Shown: in pieces, positions 55,053-63,380 of the stretch | Numbering within the stretch: position 1 is the first letter of the stretch | Layout: every line of letters begins with the position of its first letter | DNA from: Mesorhizobium loti R88b | GTDB lineage: Bacteria; Pseudomonadota; Alphaproteobacteria; Rhizobiales; Rhizobiaceae | DNA length: 64,000 nucleotides | NCBI RefSeq assembly: GCF_013170845.1 | Contig: NZ_CP033367.1 | Location: 6,697,001-6,761,000, forward strand | Direction: 5' to 3' | The notes under the pieces: generated by a model | What the model was told of the DNA's origin: nothing | What the model saw: the letters and a program-made list of their open reading frames with translations, nothing else | Databases searched by the model: none | Position numbers and translations under genes: made by a program

Positions 55053-56060
55053 CTACAACAACCCAGCCTGCTCGGCCTCGCGGCGCAAATTCTGCCGTGG
55101 CCTTGGGCCGATCTGCTGGATCACCAATCCGGCCGCCAGCGAGCCAAGGTCGCCGCAGGTCTTCAGGTCGCGGCCTTGCGTGTAGCCATGCAGGAAACCG
55201 GCGGCATAGAGGTCGCCGGCACCCGTGGTGTCGACCAGTTCCTTGATCGCGGTCGCCTGGATGACCACGGTCTCGTCGCCGCGCACGATGACCGAGCCCT
55301 TTTCCGAGCGGGTCACGGCGGCGATCTTGCAGTCCTTGCGGATCTGCGCCAGCGCCTCGTCGAAGGAGGCGGTCTGGTAGAGCGATTTGATCTCGTGGCT
55401 GTTGGCAAAGACGATATCGACCGTGCCCGAGCGCATCAGCTTGAGGAACTCGTCGCGGTAGCGGTCGACGCAGAACGAATCCGACAGTGTCATCGACACC
55501 TCGCGGCCGGCGGCATGCGCGAGCTTCGCCGTCTGCCGGATCGCCTCCTTGGCGCGCGGCGGGTCCCACAGATAGCCCTCGAAATAGGTGACCGCCGCAC
55601 CCGAAGCCTTGTCGGCCTCGACATCCTCCGGCCCGAGCTCGGTGGCGGCGCCGAGATAGGTGTTCATCGAGCGCTCGCCGTCGGGGGTGACGAAGATCAT
55701 CGAGCGCGCCGTCGGGGGTAGACCCGCCAGCGGCCTGGTGTCGAAGGCGACACCCTGCGCATGGATGTCGTGCGCGTAAATCTCGCCCAGCGCATCGTTC
55801 GAAACCTTGCCGAAGAAGGCGGCACGTCCACCGAAGCTGGCAACGCCGGCCGCCGTGTTGCCGGCGCTGCCGCCGGAGGCCTCGATCGCCGGGCCCATGC
55901 GGCTGTAGAGTAGTTCGGCGCGATGGGTGTCGATGAGGTTCATCGCGCCCTTGATGATGCCGTTGGTCTCGAGGAATTCCTCGTCGCACTGGGCGATGAT
56001 GTCGACAATGGCATTGCCGATGCAAAGCACGTCATAATCCGGCATCAATGTCTCCGCCAA
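55053..56060 (-). CDS. Adenosine kinase (PfkB family)
   Basis: 335 residues. PfkB signature 1 GGSAGNTAAGVASFGG (~63-78) and signature 2 DTTGAGDLYAAGFLHG (~275-290) with the catalytic Asp are present, and the N-terminus YDVLCIGNAIVDIIAQCDE is typical of bacterial adenosine kinases. It would convert adenosine, released when S-adenosylhomocysteine is split, to AMP. Last gene of the arsR-glyA-metK unit, 85 bp behind metK. Ribokinase-type sugar kinases are the alternative. Confidence 0.87.
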   Translation of the reverse strand: MAETLMPDYDVLCIGNAIVDIIAQCDEEFLETNGIIKGAMNLIDTHRAELLYSRMGPAIEASGGSAGNTAAGVASFGGRAAFFGKVSNDALGEIYAHDIHAQGVAFDTRPLAGLPPTARSMIFVTPDGERSMNTYLGAATELGPEDVEADKASGAAVTYFEGYLWDPPRAKEAIRQTAKLAHAAGREVSMTLSDSFCVDRYRDEFLKLMRSGTVDIVFANSHEIKSLYQTASFDEALAQIRKDCKIAAVTRSEKGSVIVRGDETVVIQATAIKELVDTTGAGDLYAAGFLHGYTQGRDLKTCGDLGSLAAGLVIQQIGPRPRQNLRREAEQAGLL

Positions 56061-56145
56061 CTACCCACCGGCTTTCTGCTATGCCGGCCAGGCGCGGGTC
56101 TAGCGAGTTGAAATGGGTTGCCGCATGCGCTTGATCCAGCGGCCC

Positions 56146-57321
56146 TCACGCAGCTGCCGGTCCTGCTTCACGCAGCAAGTCGTCGGCTCTGTCCGTCTTC
56201 TCCCAGGTGAACTCAGGCTCTTCACGGCCGAAGTGTCCGTATGTCGCGGTCTTGCGGTATATCGGGCGCAAGAGATCAAGCATCTTGATGATGCCTTTCG
56301 GTCGGAGATCGAAAAGCTCAAGAACAAGGCACTCAATCCTTTTTTCGTCAATCCTTGCGGTTCCGAAGGTATTGACCATGACAGAAACCGGACTGGCCAC
56401 GCCGATCGCGTAAGCAAGCTGAACCTCGCAGACCTCCGCAAGTCCGCTGGCAACGATATTCTTCGCGACATACCGGGCGGCGTAGGCTGCCGAGCGGTCA
56501 ACCTTGGATGGGTCCTTGCCCGAAAAGGCGCCGCCGCCGTGACGCCCCGTTCCACCGTAGGAATCGACGATGATCTTGCGTCCAGTGAGGCCGCAGTCGC
56601 CGGCCGGCCCACCGACCACGAACCGCCCTGTTGGGTTGACCAGGAATCTGATCTCCGAAGTATCCAGATGGGTCGGCAGGACCGGTTTTATGATCTCCTC
56701 AATGACGCCTTCGCGGACTGTATCTTGGGAGACCGCCCCGTCATGCTGCGTTGACAGGACTATGGTGTCCAGTGCCACCGGGCGGAGACCCTCGTAGCGT
56801 ACGGACACCTGAGATTTCACGTCCGGACGCAGCCAGCCAAGCTGTCCTGTTTTCCGGACCTCCGCCTGTCTTTTCGTCAAATGGTGAGCGAGTTGGATCG
56901 GCAAGGGCATCAATGTATCCGTCTCGTTGCATGCGAATCCAAACATGAGGCCCTGATCCCCCGCCCCCTGCTCGAGATCCTGCCCTCGTCCTTCATCAAC
57001 GCCCTGGCTTATGTCGGGCGACTGCTCGGTGAGAGCCAGAATGACGGCGCAACGTCGACCATCAAAGCCGATGGCATCGTCGTCGTAGCCAATATCGAGG
57101 ATCGTATCGCGGGCAACTTGAGTGTAATCGATCTCCGCGTGGCTGGTGATCTCTCCAGCCAGAACGACCATCCCTGTCTTCACCAACGTTTCACAGGCGA
57201 CGCGCGCCTTCGGGTCGGTGCGGAGGATGGCATCGAGGATGGCATCCGAGATGTTATCTGCCATCTTATCGGGGTGTCCCGCGCCGACGGATTCGGAAGA
57301 GAACACGAACTGCCTGGTCAT
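56146..57321 (-). CDS. metK: S-adenosylmethionine synthetase
   Basis: 391 residues. MetK makes SAM from methionine and ATP. Signatures include [20 protein letters not shown] (N-terminus), [16 protein letters not shown] and [21 protein letters not shown] start six codons upstream is possible; the one at 57321 matches the family. The second gene of the glyA-metK-adenosine kinase unit. The extra copy in the island would raise SAM supply for NodS and TraI. Confidence 0.95.
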   Translation of the reverse strand: MTRQFVFSSESVGAGHPDKMADNISDAILDAILRTDPKARVACETLVKTGMVVLAGEITSHAEIDYTQVARDTILDIGYDDDAIGFDGRRCAVILALTEQSPDISQGVDEGRGQDLEQGAGDQGLMFGFACNETDTLMPLPIQLAHHLTKRQAEVRKTGQLGWLRPDVKSQVSVRYEGLRPVALDTIVLSTQHDGAVSQDTVREGVIEEIIKPVLPTHLDTSEIRFLVNPTGRFVVGGPAGDCGLTGRKIIVDSYGGTGRHGGGAFSGKDPSKVDRSAAYAARYVAKNIVASGLAEVCEVQLAYAIGVASPVSVMVNTFGTARIDEKRIECLVLELFDLRPKGIIKMLDLLRPIYRKTATYGHFGREEPEFTWEKTDRADDLLREAGPAAA

Positions 57322-57378
57322 GGAATGTCCTCGCTTCAAGTGTTGGAGTTGGGTGGGAGTTTCTGGACTGGGGCGGTC

Positions 57379-58716
57379 TTACCGGTCGCTGATGCCGGGG
57401 ACGTCGAACGCAGCGCAGAAGTCGGCAACGTCCCTTCGCACGTTCGCATGAACTTCCTCGTCGTCGGGCTGGCGGCAGACCAGATCAATAAAAGCGGCGA
57501 TCTGCACCATTTCCCCTTCACGCATGCCCATGGACGTCACTGCCGGCGACCCCAAGCGGATCCCGCTTGTGACCGCCGGGTCGCGCGGGTCGCCCGGCAC
57601 CATATTAAAGTTCGTAATAATGCCTGCCCTTGCCAGGCGCTCGGCATAGGCTTTCCCTGACAGCGGCCGGCCCCGCAGATCAAGGATCAGCATGTGATTG
57701 TCAGTGCCGCCGGTGACCAGGTCATAACCACGGTCCAGAAGCGCCTCGGCCAGAGCCTTGGCGTTGTTGACGATCTGCTGACCGTAGACACGAAAGGACG
57801 GGTTTGCTGCTTCCTGCAAAGCGACGGCAAGCGCGGCGACAGTATTCATATGCGGTCCGCCTTGCAGGAGAGGGAACACGGCGCGGTCTATACGTTTGGC
57901 CAGATTGTGTTTGGTCTTCGGATGATAGAGGGGCTGATAACGGTCTTCATCCCTTGACAAAATGAACCCACCACGGGGGCCGCGGATCGACTTATGAGAA
58001 GTGCTGGTGACTACATCGCAATGGCGCACGGGGGTCGGATGCACTCCTGCGACAACTAGGCCGCTGATGTGCGCAATGTCGGCCACGAGATAGGAGTTCG
58101 CCTCCGCAGCGATTTCTGCCATTGCCGCGTAGTCAAAGACGCGCGGGTAGGCAGTTCCGCCGACCCAAATGAGTTTCGGCCGTTCCCGCCTGGCGGTCTC
58201 GCGCAAGCGGTCATAGTCAATTTGCTGCGTCTTTTCGTGCAGCCCATAGGGGACGCGTTGATAATCAGTGCCGGAAAAGTTGACGGACCACCCATGAGTC
58301 AGATGGCCGCCTTCGGGCAAAGGCAGCCCCATGACTTTGTCACGGGGGCTCAAAAGCGCGCGATAGACCGCCTGGTTGGCTGGTGAGCCCGAATAAGGCT
58401 GGACGTTGGCGTGCTCACTGCCAAATAGCGCTTTCAGGCGCTCGATCGCGAGGGTCTCAAGCTCATCGACGATCTCGTTTCCCGCGTAGTAGCGCGCACC
58501 CGGGTAGCCCTCGGCGTATTTGTTCGCGAAGATAGAGCCGGTCGCTTCCAGTACGGCTGAGGAGGCAAAGTTCTCAGATGCGATGAGTTTGAGCATCGTC
58601 CGCTCTTGCCGCCTCTGTCGTAGAAGCAGTTCGTGAACGCGGCAATCGACATGGACCAAGGAAGACCGTCCGAATGTGCCGGGCTCTGCGATGGCTACGT
58701 CAGCGGAGTTATTCAT
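57379..58716 (-). CDS. glyA: Serine hydroxymethyltransferase
   Basis: 445 residues with an N-terminal extension of ~25. GlyA makes glycine and methylene-tetrahydrofolate, the source of the methyl group for methionine. Family blocks are LKLIASENFAS, EGYPGARYYAGNE, and the PLP lysine in VTSTSHKSIRGPRGG. Start overlaps the stop of the ArsR-type gene (ATGA), so the two are coupled. Confidence 0.95.
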   Translation of the reverse strand: MNNSADVAIAEPGTFGRSSLVHVDCRVHELLLRQRRQERTMLKLIASENFASSAVLEATGSIFANKYAEGYPGARYYAGNEIVDELETLAIERLKALFGSEHANVQPYSGSPANQAVYRALLSPRDKVMGLPLPEGGHLTHGWSVNFSGTDYQRVPYGLHEKTQQIDYDRLRETARRERPKLIWVGGTAYPRVFDYAAMAEIAAEANSYLVADIAHISGLVVAGVHPTPVRHCDVVTSTSHKSIRGPRGGFILSRDEDRYQPLYHPKTKHNLAKRIDRAVFPLLQGGPHMNTVAALAVALQEAANPSFRVYGQQIVNNAKALAEALLDRGYDLVTGGTDNHMLILDLRGRPLSGKAYAERLARAGIITNFNMVPGDPRDPAVTSGIRLGSPAVTSMGMREGEMVQIAAFIDLVCRQPDDEEVHANVRRDVADFCAAFDVPGISDR

Positions 58717-59099
58717 GGTAGTTTCTCACTCCCACCTAGGCGGATCTTTTCACGATTAAGCAGCAGTCCCCTTCGACCACGCGTCTGTACCGCCTCGAGC
58801 CGCTCCAGGTCCCGCTTATGATACCCATCGTCGTGGGGCAGGAGATCGACCAGGAATTGAACCAACCCTCCGTCCTTGCCCCCTGCATTGAGATGATATG
58901 AGGACCAAGGACGTTGTCCGTTGCCGCAAAGAAAGTCGGCTCTGGCCAGCATCCGGACGTGTCGCGCGACGCGCTCCCGACGAAGATCGAGAATCTCCGC
59001 CAGTTCGCGGACAGTCAGGTCGGCATGCGCGCAAAGGCCCAGGATCCGTAGGCGATCAAGATGTGCTGCTGTCATCAGGCGATCGACAAGTATCATCAT
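58713..59099 (-). CDS. ArsR-family regulator of the methyl-cycle operon
   Basis: 128 residues, a winged-helix with RLRILGLCAHADLTVRELAE then ILDLRRERVARHVRMLARAD. Only the DNA-binding domain is present: the SAM-methyltransferase-like C-terminal domain of the longer ArsR proteins linked to methionine genes is absent. It heads the operon with glyA and metK; SahR/SamR-type ArsR proteins control methionine cycle genes in proteobacteria, so autoregulation is a reasonable inference. Confidence 0.8.
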   Translation of the reverse strand: MMILVDRLMTAAHLDRLRILGLCAHADLTVRELAEILDLRRERVARHVRMLARADFLCGNGQRPWSSYHLNAGGKDGGLVQFLVDLLPHDDGYHKRDLERLEAVQTRGRRGLLLNREKIRLGGSEKLP

Positions 59100-59559
59100 T
59101 GGTCAGCACGGCGCCAAATAGAAGAACCGAACCCCTCGTCCTGCTCGCTTTTTCATGTCGGGCTCTTCGCAAATGCTGTTCGGCAGCGGAACATAACCAC
59201 ATCAGATTTCTGCCACCACTGAACTTGAAAGTTGTGGTGAGCGTACCATTGACAGCGATTTGTGGTCGCAAAGATTCCATAAATTTCCTTGAAGGATCTG
59301 TTGCAAGGCCTAAACAAGAACGCAACGAGACTGGCGAGGTGGCTGGTAAGACGGCAAGCTGGCAAACTGCTTGGCCAACAGGGAGGCGAGCGGCGCCACC
59401 TCTACCTAGGCGACAGTGCTAACCTGTATCGTGCACCTGATCCGTCATCTGTTCGTGTCGCGGAAGGTCGCGAAGCCGTTGTGCCGACGCTCAGCGCCCT
59501 CTGCCGGGGGCGGACGCTAAGCCGGCATGAAGGCTCTGCAGGACTTCGAGGCCGGCGAC
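59100..59559. other. Promoter region of the methyl-cycle operon
   Basis: About 460 bases with no gene. I looked for SAM and SAH riboswitch features on the minus strand and saw none. Confidence 0.4.
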
Positions 59560-59717
59560 ACCCGGCGATCACTCAGAGCTGGCGGCGCGACTGGCAGCAC
59601 GTCGTGCCGTTCTTCGCCTATCCGAGTGTGCGCAGCATCATCTACATGGTGGATGCGGTCGAAATGTCCGCGGCGCGTTGGCGCCATTTCCAAATAGCGC
59701 TTATCCTGGTCAGTTAG
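59560..59717 (+). pseudogene. IS256 (mutator-type) transposase relic
   Basis: SWRRDWQHVVPFFAYPSVRS then IIYMVDAVEMSAARWRH resembles the C-terminal W-P-FFAFP...IIYTTNAIE block of IS256-family transposases, with decayed ends. Confidence 0.65.
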
Positions 59718-59895
59718 GTCGCACCCCTTCGATGTGGCTGACACGGAGGGCTTGTGCCAGTTCATAAAGCCTGACGATGGTGGTTCCTTTTGCCCTTCTC
59801 CAGCCCGCTGATGTACTGCTGGCTGAAGCCGGAGATCTGGGCAAGCTGCTCCTGCGTCAAGCCGGCCTTCTCCCTGATCCTGCGTGCATTTCGTC
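59710..59895 (-). pseudogene. XRE regulator relic (one-base frameshift)
   Basis: NARRIREKAGLTQEQLAQIS, GFSQQYISGLEKGKRN, then in the next frame TIVRLYELAQALRVSHIEGV and RPN-stop. A single missing base near the EKGKRN-P-T join would restore an intact HTH gene, but a stop also lies just upstream of NARRI, so the start is gone as well. Confidence 0.75.
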
Positions 59896-60038
59896 AGACC
59901 AGCTTGCGCTCTCCATGCGAAGGTCAGCAAGTCAAAGCCATTGAGTTTATGCCATCGATGTGCCCGAACCATCTGCCGCCGGGGCAGCAAATCCAGGGCT
60001 ACGATTTTGGTGACTTGTCGCTTGCCAAGCAGCACAAG

Positions 60039-60284
60039 CTATCGGTCACGCAAGCGACGCACACGTGCGAGAACCTCGCAAGGGTCGATTTCGAGCGCTT
60101 CCGCTACATCGAGGAACTCAATGACGTCCATGCGACGTTCACCGCCCTCATACTTGGCCACGAAAGACTGCGGGCGGCGAAGCGCTTCGGCAACCTTGGC
60201 CTGGGTTAAGCCCTTGTTCTTGCGCGCCGCTATCAGCTGTTCCAGCAGCCGGCGTTGGCGGGGCGATCGAAGGGATTTCGGCAT
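60039..60284 (-). CDS. XRE-family helix-turn-helix regulator
   Basis: 81 residues from the ATG at 60284. The HTH spans RKNKGLTQAKVAEALRRPQS and FVAKYEGGERRMDVIEFLDV. A degenerate copy of its 5' end is found at 51675. The upstream inverted repeat at 60338-60354 may be its operator. Target unknown. Confidence 0.8.
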   Translation of the reverse strand: MPKSLRSPRQRRLLEQLIAARKNKGLTQAKVAEALRRPQSFVAKYEGGERRMDVIEFLDVAEALEIDPCEVLARVRRLRDR

Positions 60285-60333
60285 CAGATGAACCGGCCAG
60301 AAGGGAACCGGCTCATCAACTAATCCCAGTTTC

Positions 60334-60354
60334 GGATTATCCCATTTTAGGATA
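60334..60354. promoter_or_regulatory. Operator-like inverted repeat before XRE gene
   Basis: TATCC (60338-60342) and GGATA (60350-60354) arms inside GGATTATCCCATTTTAGGAT. The corresponding place in the relic copy (51829-51853) is a longer palindrome. Confidence 0.4.
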
Positions 60355-60499
60355 TATTTGCAATCCACAAGGCAAACCGCGCCATGGAGCAAACTGTATG
60401 GTCGAGACCATGTCGAAGAAAAGCGGGCTCAGTTCATGGGCGGCGGTTGCGCGTCATCCAGATGGATTTCGGCAATCCGGGATGGACTGATCGCCTTTG

Positions 60500-60712
60500 T
60501 TACTGCGGCGGCCTAATCAACTCACAAGGATCAACGTCAAACGCTTTTGCGAGCCGGCCAAGCACACTGACACTTGCGGAAACCCGAGCACGCTCGATCG
60601 AGCCCACATAGCGCATGCTCAGTTCTGCGCGGGCAGCCAATTCTTCCTGCGTCAGGTCCTGATCATGGCGCAAACGACGCATGTTGATCGCCATGACTTC
60701 CGTGAGGTCCAT
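60500..60712 (-). CDS. qseC: QseC-like HTH repressor of the ICE switch
   Basis: 70 residues, a stand-alone XRE HTH (INMRRLRHDQDLTQEELAAR, ELSMRYVGSIERARVSASVS). Divergent to a DUF2285 gene across palindromic operators, exactly the qseC-qseM arrangement known from ICEMlSymR7A, where QseC represses or activates qseM depending on its level. Confidence 0.85.
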   Translation of the reverse strand: MDLTEVMAINMRRLRHDQDLTQEELAARAELSMRYVGSIERARVSASVSVLGRLAKAFDVDPCELIRPPQ

Positions 60713-60741
60713 GGCGAGATAGGGACCAGAACCGGAACTAT

Positions 60742-60763
60742 CGTTCTAGGAACGATCGTTCCT
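60742..60763. promoter_or_regulatory. QseC operators between qseC and qseM
   Basis: Overlapping palindromes CGTTCTAGGAACG (60742-60754) and AGGAACGATCGTTCCT (60748-60763, perfect 16 bp). They sit 30-50 bp from both starts. A near copy is at 16570-16591. Confidence 0.8.
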
Positions 60764-60795
60764 ATTCGCTATGGTGAGCCAACCGAGGAGAAGCC

Positions 60796-61089
60796 GTGCC
60801 CGATCACAACAAACCCCAAACCGGCAAGAGGGTCGCGATGAAACGCAAAGTCCAAGACGAAGTCCCATGGTCGGACAGCCTGACCGCTTACGACAATGAG
60901 CACTTCACCATCTATATGAGGCTCCTGGACGCGTCCGCCGACGACGCCAGCGAAGACGAGATGGCGCAGCTCGTCCTTGGCATCGATCCGATGCGAGAAC
61001 CTGAGCGCGCCCGAATGGCGGTTCGCAGCCATCTCGATCGGGCAAACTGGATGGTTACGACTGGATACAAAGAACTGTTCGCGCGCTGA
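60796..61089 (+). CDS. qseM: QseM-like DUF2285 antiactivator
   Basis: 97 residues from a GTG with a GAGGAG site; an ATG 14 codons later (MKRKVQDEVPW) is the other candidate. The C-terminal half is DUF2285-like (AQLVLGIDPMREPERARMAV, RSHLDRANWMVTTGYKELF). QseM of ICEMlSymR7A binds TraR and FseA and keeps transfer off in most cells. Position beside qseC supports the name. Confidence 0.85.
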   Translation: MPDHNKPQTGKRVAMKRKVQDEVPWSDSLTAYDNEHFTIYMRLLDASADDASEDEMAQLVLGIDPMREPERARMAVRSHLDRANWMVTTGYKELFAR

Positions 61090-61118
61090 CCGGCTCCAGG
61101 TGAGCTATTCCAATCATC

Positions 61119-61679
61119 TTAGACGAGGAAATCCCGATAGCCACGATCCATGAGCATGTGACCGCGCCGGACGGCACGGCGGATTCGATCGCGAAGGTGG
61201 TTGCGCGGATCCGTCCAGTCGGCCTGGACGCGTTGTCGAGCCAACAGGGCCATTGCGATTTGGCGATGCGATGCCCCGCCTAGCGAGCCGTCGAGCGCCT
61301 GAAGAACAAAGCGCAGACGGCTAGCGCGCGCTTCGGGGGGAAACAGCCTGTCGGGAAATTGTCCAGTCGCGTGAAAAGCATTGAGGCATTCGAGCGCATT
61401 CAGGTGCTGCCTCATTCGATCGGCGGGCCAGATCGCGTCGACGGAAAGCCGAACGGGGCGCAAAACCTCCGCGCCCTCCACGACAAGTTGGAGGTCCCGG
61501 TGAGCATTTCGCAGCATGACGTGCTGTCGACCGTCCGCCGTGATCATGAGTGCCGCCCGACATGGCAATCTAGCGAGATCAAACGAAAGCGTTTCGGGCG
61601 ACAGTGCCTTTTTCGCAATGACCGGCAGGACATGCGGGCATTGGCGGGAGCACCAGAACACAGCCGCATCAGGCCTCAA
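61119..61679 (-). CDS. msi171: Msi171-like DUF2285 protein (FseA second part)
   Basis: 186 residues from a TTG at 61679. DUF2285 features in the C-terminal half: RFVLQALDGSLGGASHRQIA, LRDRIRRAVRRGHMLMDRGY, RDFL. The frame overlaps the end of the preceding small gene by 11 bp in the +1 frame, and in ICEMlSymR7A the two are joined by programmed +1 frameshifting to give FseA, the activator of the excision factor gene. A plain TTG start with no good ribosome binding site fits a product made mainly by frameshifting. Confidence 0.87.
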   Translation of the reverse strand: MRPDAAVFWCSRQCPHVLPVIAKKALSPETLSFDLARLPCRAALMITADGRQHVMLRNAHRDLQLVVEGAEVLRPVRLSVDAIWPADRMRQHLNALECLNAFHATGQFPDRLFPPEARASRLRFVLQALDGSLGGASHRQIAMALLARQRVQADWTDPRNHLRDRIRRAVRRGHMLMDRGYRDFLV

Positions 61680-61920
61680 CGAGCTTGCGAAACAGGAGCC
61701 CCCACTGCGTGAGATCGAGCGACGATCTCACCAGTTCTACCTCGAACCACCTTTCTGCAAATTCTGCGTGCTCAAGCGCGTGCCTGCAGTCACGCTGGAA
61801 GGCCGGATTGCGCCGCAGGAATTCCCAGGCCCAGCCGCGTCGCGTCAGGTGCCGCGTATAGCGATAAGATTTCTCATCCTGCCAGTCCGGCCAGTCGGCG
61901 TCATTACCTATCATAGCCAT
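61669..61920 (-). CDS. msi172: Msi172-like DUF6499-type protein (FseA first part)
   Basis: 83 residues from the ATG at 61920, 1 bp after the traI stop. WPDWQDEKSYRYTRHLTRRG, WAWEFLRRNPAFQRDCRHAL and LTQWGLLFRKLVEA-stop. The shift into the downstream frame would take place around CGCAAGCTCGTTGAGGCC (minus strand) before the TGA at 61669-61671. Confidence 0.87.
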   Translation of the reverse strand: MAMIGNDADWPDWQDEKSYRYTRHLTRRGWAWEFLRRNPAFQRDCRHALEHAEFAERWFEVELVRSSLDLTQWGLLFRKLVEA

Positions 61921-61921
61921 G

Positions 61922-62554
61922 TCAGGCGCCCGTGCAGAGCACTGGCGCCCACAGGACGGGACCGCCAAGACTGCCACTGTGGCGGACCGCAGCAAGGCTC
62001 GCCTCTGAGACATCCAAACAGCCGGCAACTGCGCACGTGGTGCCGATTGTCTGGGGCGGACCGATCCGGGCCAGCGGCCATCCGGCGCGACGCAGGATTC
62101 GCTCCATGCGCAAATCCGTAACCGTGACGATATGGGTAAGCTGCCGCGACAAACCGAACTCGATCATGCCAGCGAGGAGTTGATAGGTCGCAACAGCAAT
62201 ACTCCCACTGCCCTTCGGTGAAGACGGTGGAAGATCAAGGGCGAAACGGCTGCTTTCCCAGACGCTCGGTTCCTCGGGTGCCGTTCTCTCCTCCAACAGC
62301 CTCGAAAAGACATCTCGCAACATCGTCGGCCCCGTCGAGGGCAGAAGGCGTACGCCGCTCCCGACGCGACCGGCGGAATCGCACAACACAAGATAGTGCG
62401 GTTTCAGGGAATCGAATGAATCGATCTCGAAGCCGCCGGTCGTGCTCACGTTCCAATCGAGGCGCTCCTTAAAGACGCGGTAGCGCAGGCGGTGCATTTC
62501 GTGAAGTTCGTAGGCAAAGGCGCCGTGCCAGCCGGGCGCAATAAGCTCAATCAT
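61922..62554 (-). CDS. traI1: LuxI-type acyl-homoserine lactone synthase TraI
   Basis: 210 residues from the ATG at 62554 (GGAGA site). LuxI hallmarks: RLRYRVFKERLDW, EIDSFDSLKPHYLVL, VGSGVRLLPSTGPTML and the SSRFALD region. It makes an AHL from SAM and acyl-ACP. A tra box lies just upstream; msi172 follows at 1 bp, so the three genes form one TraR-activated operon. Confidence 0.93.
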   Translation of the reverse strand: MIELIAPGWHGAFAYELHEMHRLRYRVFKERLDWNVSTTGGFEIDSFDSLKPHYLVLCDSAGRVGSGVRLLPSTGPTMLRDVFSRLLEERTAPEEPSVWESSRFALDLPPSSPKGSGSIAVATYQLLAGMIEFGLSRQLTHIVTVTDLRMERILRRAGWPLARIGPPQTIGTTCAVAGCLDVSEASLAAVRHSGSLGGPVLWAPVLCTGA

Positions 62555-62612
62555 GATGGTCTCCTCGCAGGTATGACCCTGCCATTGGAGGCGAACCTTC
62601 ATGCCGCGACTG

Positions 62613-62630
62613 CCTGTGCATTTGCACAGG
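62613..62630. promoter_or_regulatory. tra box (TraR-AHL binding site) upstream of traI1
   Basis: CCTGTGCA-TT-TGCACAGG, two perfect 8-bp arms, 59 bp upstream of the traI start, in the 100-bp gap between traR and traI. It would let TraR-AHL activate traI1-msi172-msi171 in a positive loop. Confidence 0.88.
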
Positions 62631-62654
62631 TCGATCAAAGAGGGATTCTGTCCC

Positions 62655-63380
62655 TCAGAGAATTGATGATCGTGAGGAGGCCAGCAGTGTCACTGCCTGA
62701 TTTTTGGTGCGCACGCCGAGCTTCTTCTTGGCATTGTCCAAATGGAAAGCGGCCGTGCGCTCCTTGATTCCCAAGATACAGCCGATCTCCCAGGCGGACT
62801 TGCCCTTCGCCGTCCACTCCAGGCATTCGTACTCACGGGGCGTCAACGAAACACCATCCACCGCCAGACCACACGAAAGCTTGCGGCGAACGCCAATGTG
62901 AAAGCACATCGCCATAATCTCGAGCGCCTGCTCATACTTCTCGGCGACGCGCAGGAAGGTCGGATCGAGCCTGTCTGCCGCGAAGGTCATCGCAGCGACA
63001 CCGCCGCGGCGATCAACAAGTGGTATCGTCAGTCCGCAGCAGATGCCGAATTCGGCAGCCTCATCGAAAAGCTGTTGCTGTCGCGTTGAAATGCCAGCAT
63101 GGCCGAAATCAGGTCCCCACTGAAAGGGATATTCGCTGCACCTTGCCCATTCTATGACTGGGTCGATCCTTTCATATTGGTGGCGCAAGTAGTGCGACGT
63201 CCAGCCAGAATGATAGTTCGATATCAGCCTGGGTTTTGTGACGCGATCAGACACCAGAGACAGATAGGCAAATGCGGGAATGTCGAAGGCGCCGGCGGCG
63301 CTGGCCAGTGCGTTATGGAAGTCGACTTCATCAACACTCAAAGACAACTGTTCCAGCAAAGTTTCGAAGACGAGCTGCAT
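62655..63380 (-). CDS. traR: LuxR-type quorum-sensing activator TraR
   Basis: 241 residues. AHL-binding domain ~20-160 (YHSGWTSHYLRHQYERIDPV has the conserved W, Y and D positions; PFQWGPDF the next W) and a LuxR HTH ~170-235 (SLTPREYECLEWTAKGKSAW, EIGCILGIKERTAAFHLDNA). Next to traI1, tra box between. Intact and likely the activator of conjugative transfer. Confidence 0.93.
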   Translation of the reverse strand: MQLVFETLLEQLSLSVDEVDFHNALASAAGAFDIPAFAYLSLVSDRVTKPRLISNYHSGWTSHYLRHQYERIDPVIEWARCSEYPFQWGPDFGHAGISTRQQQLFDEAAEFGICCGLTIPLVDRRGGVAAMTFAADRLDPTFLRVAEKYEQALEIMAMCFHIGVRRKLSCGLAVDGVSLTPREYECLEWTAKGKSAWEIGCILGIKERTAAFHLDNAKKKLGVRTKNQAVTLLASSRSSIL

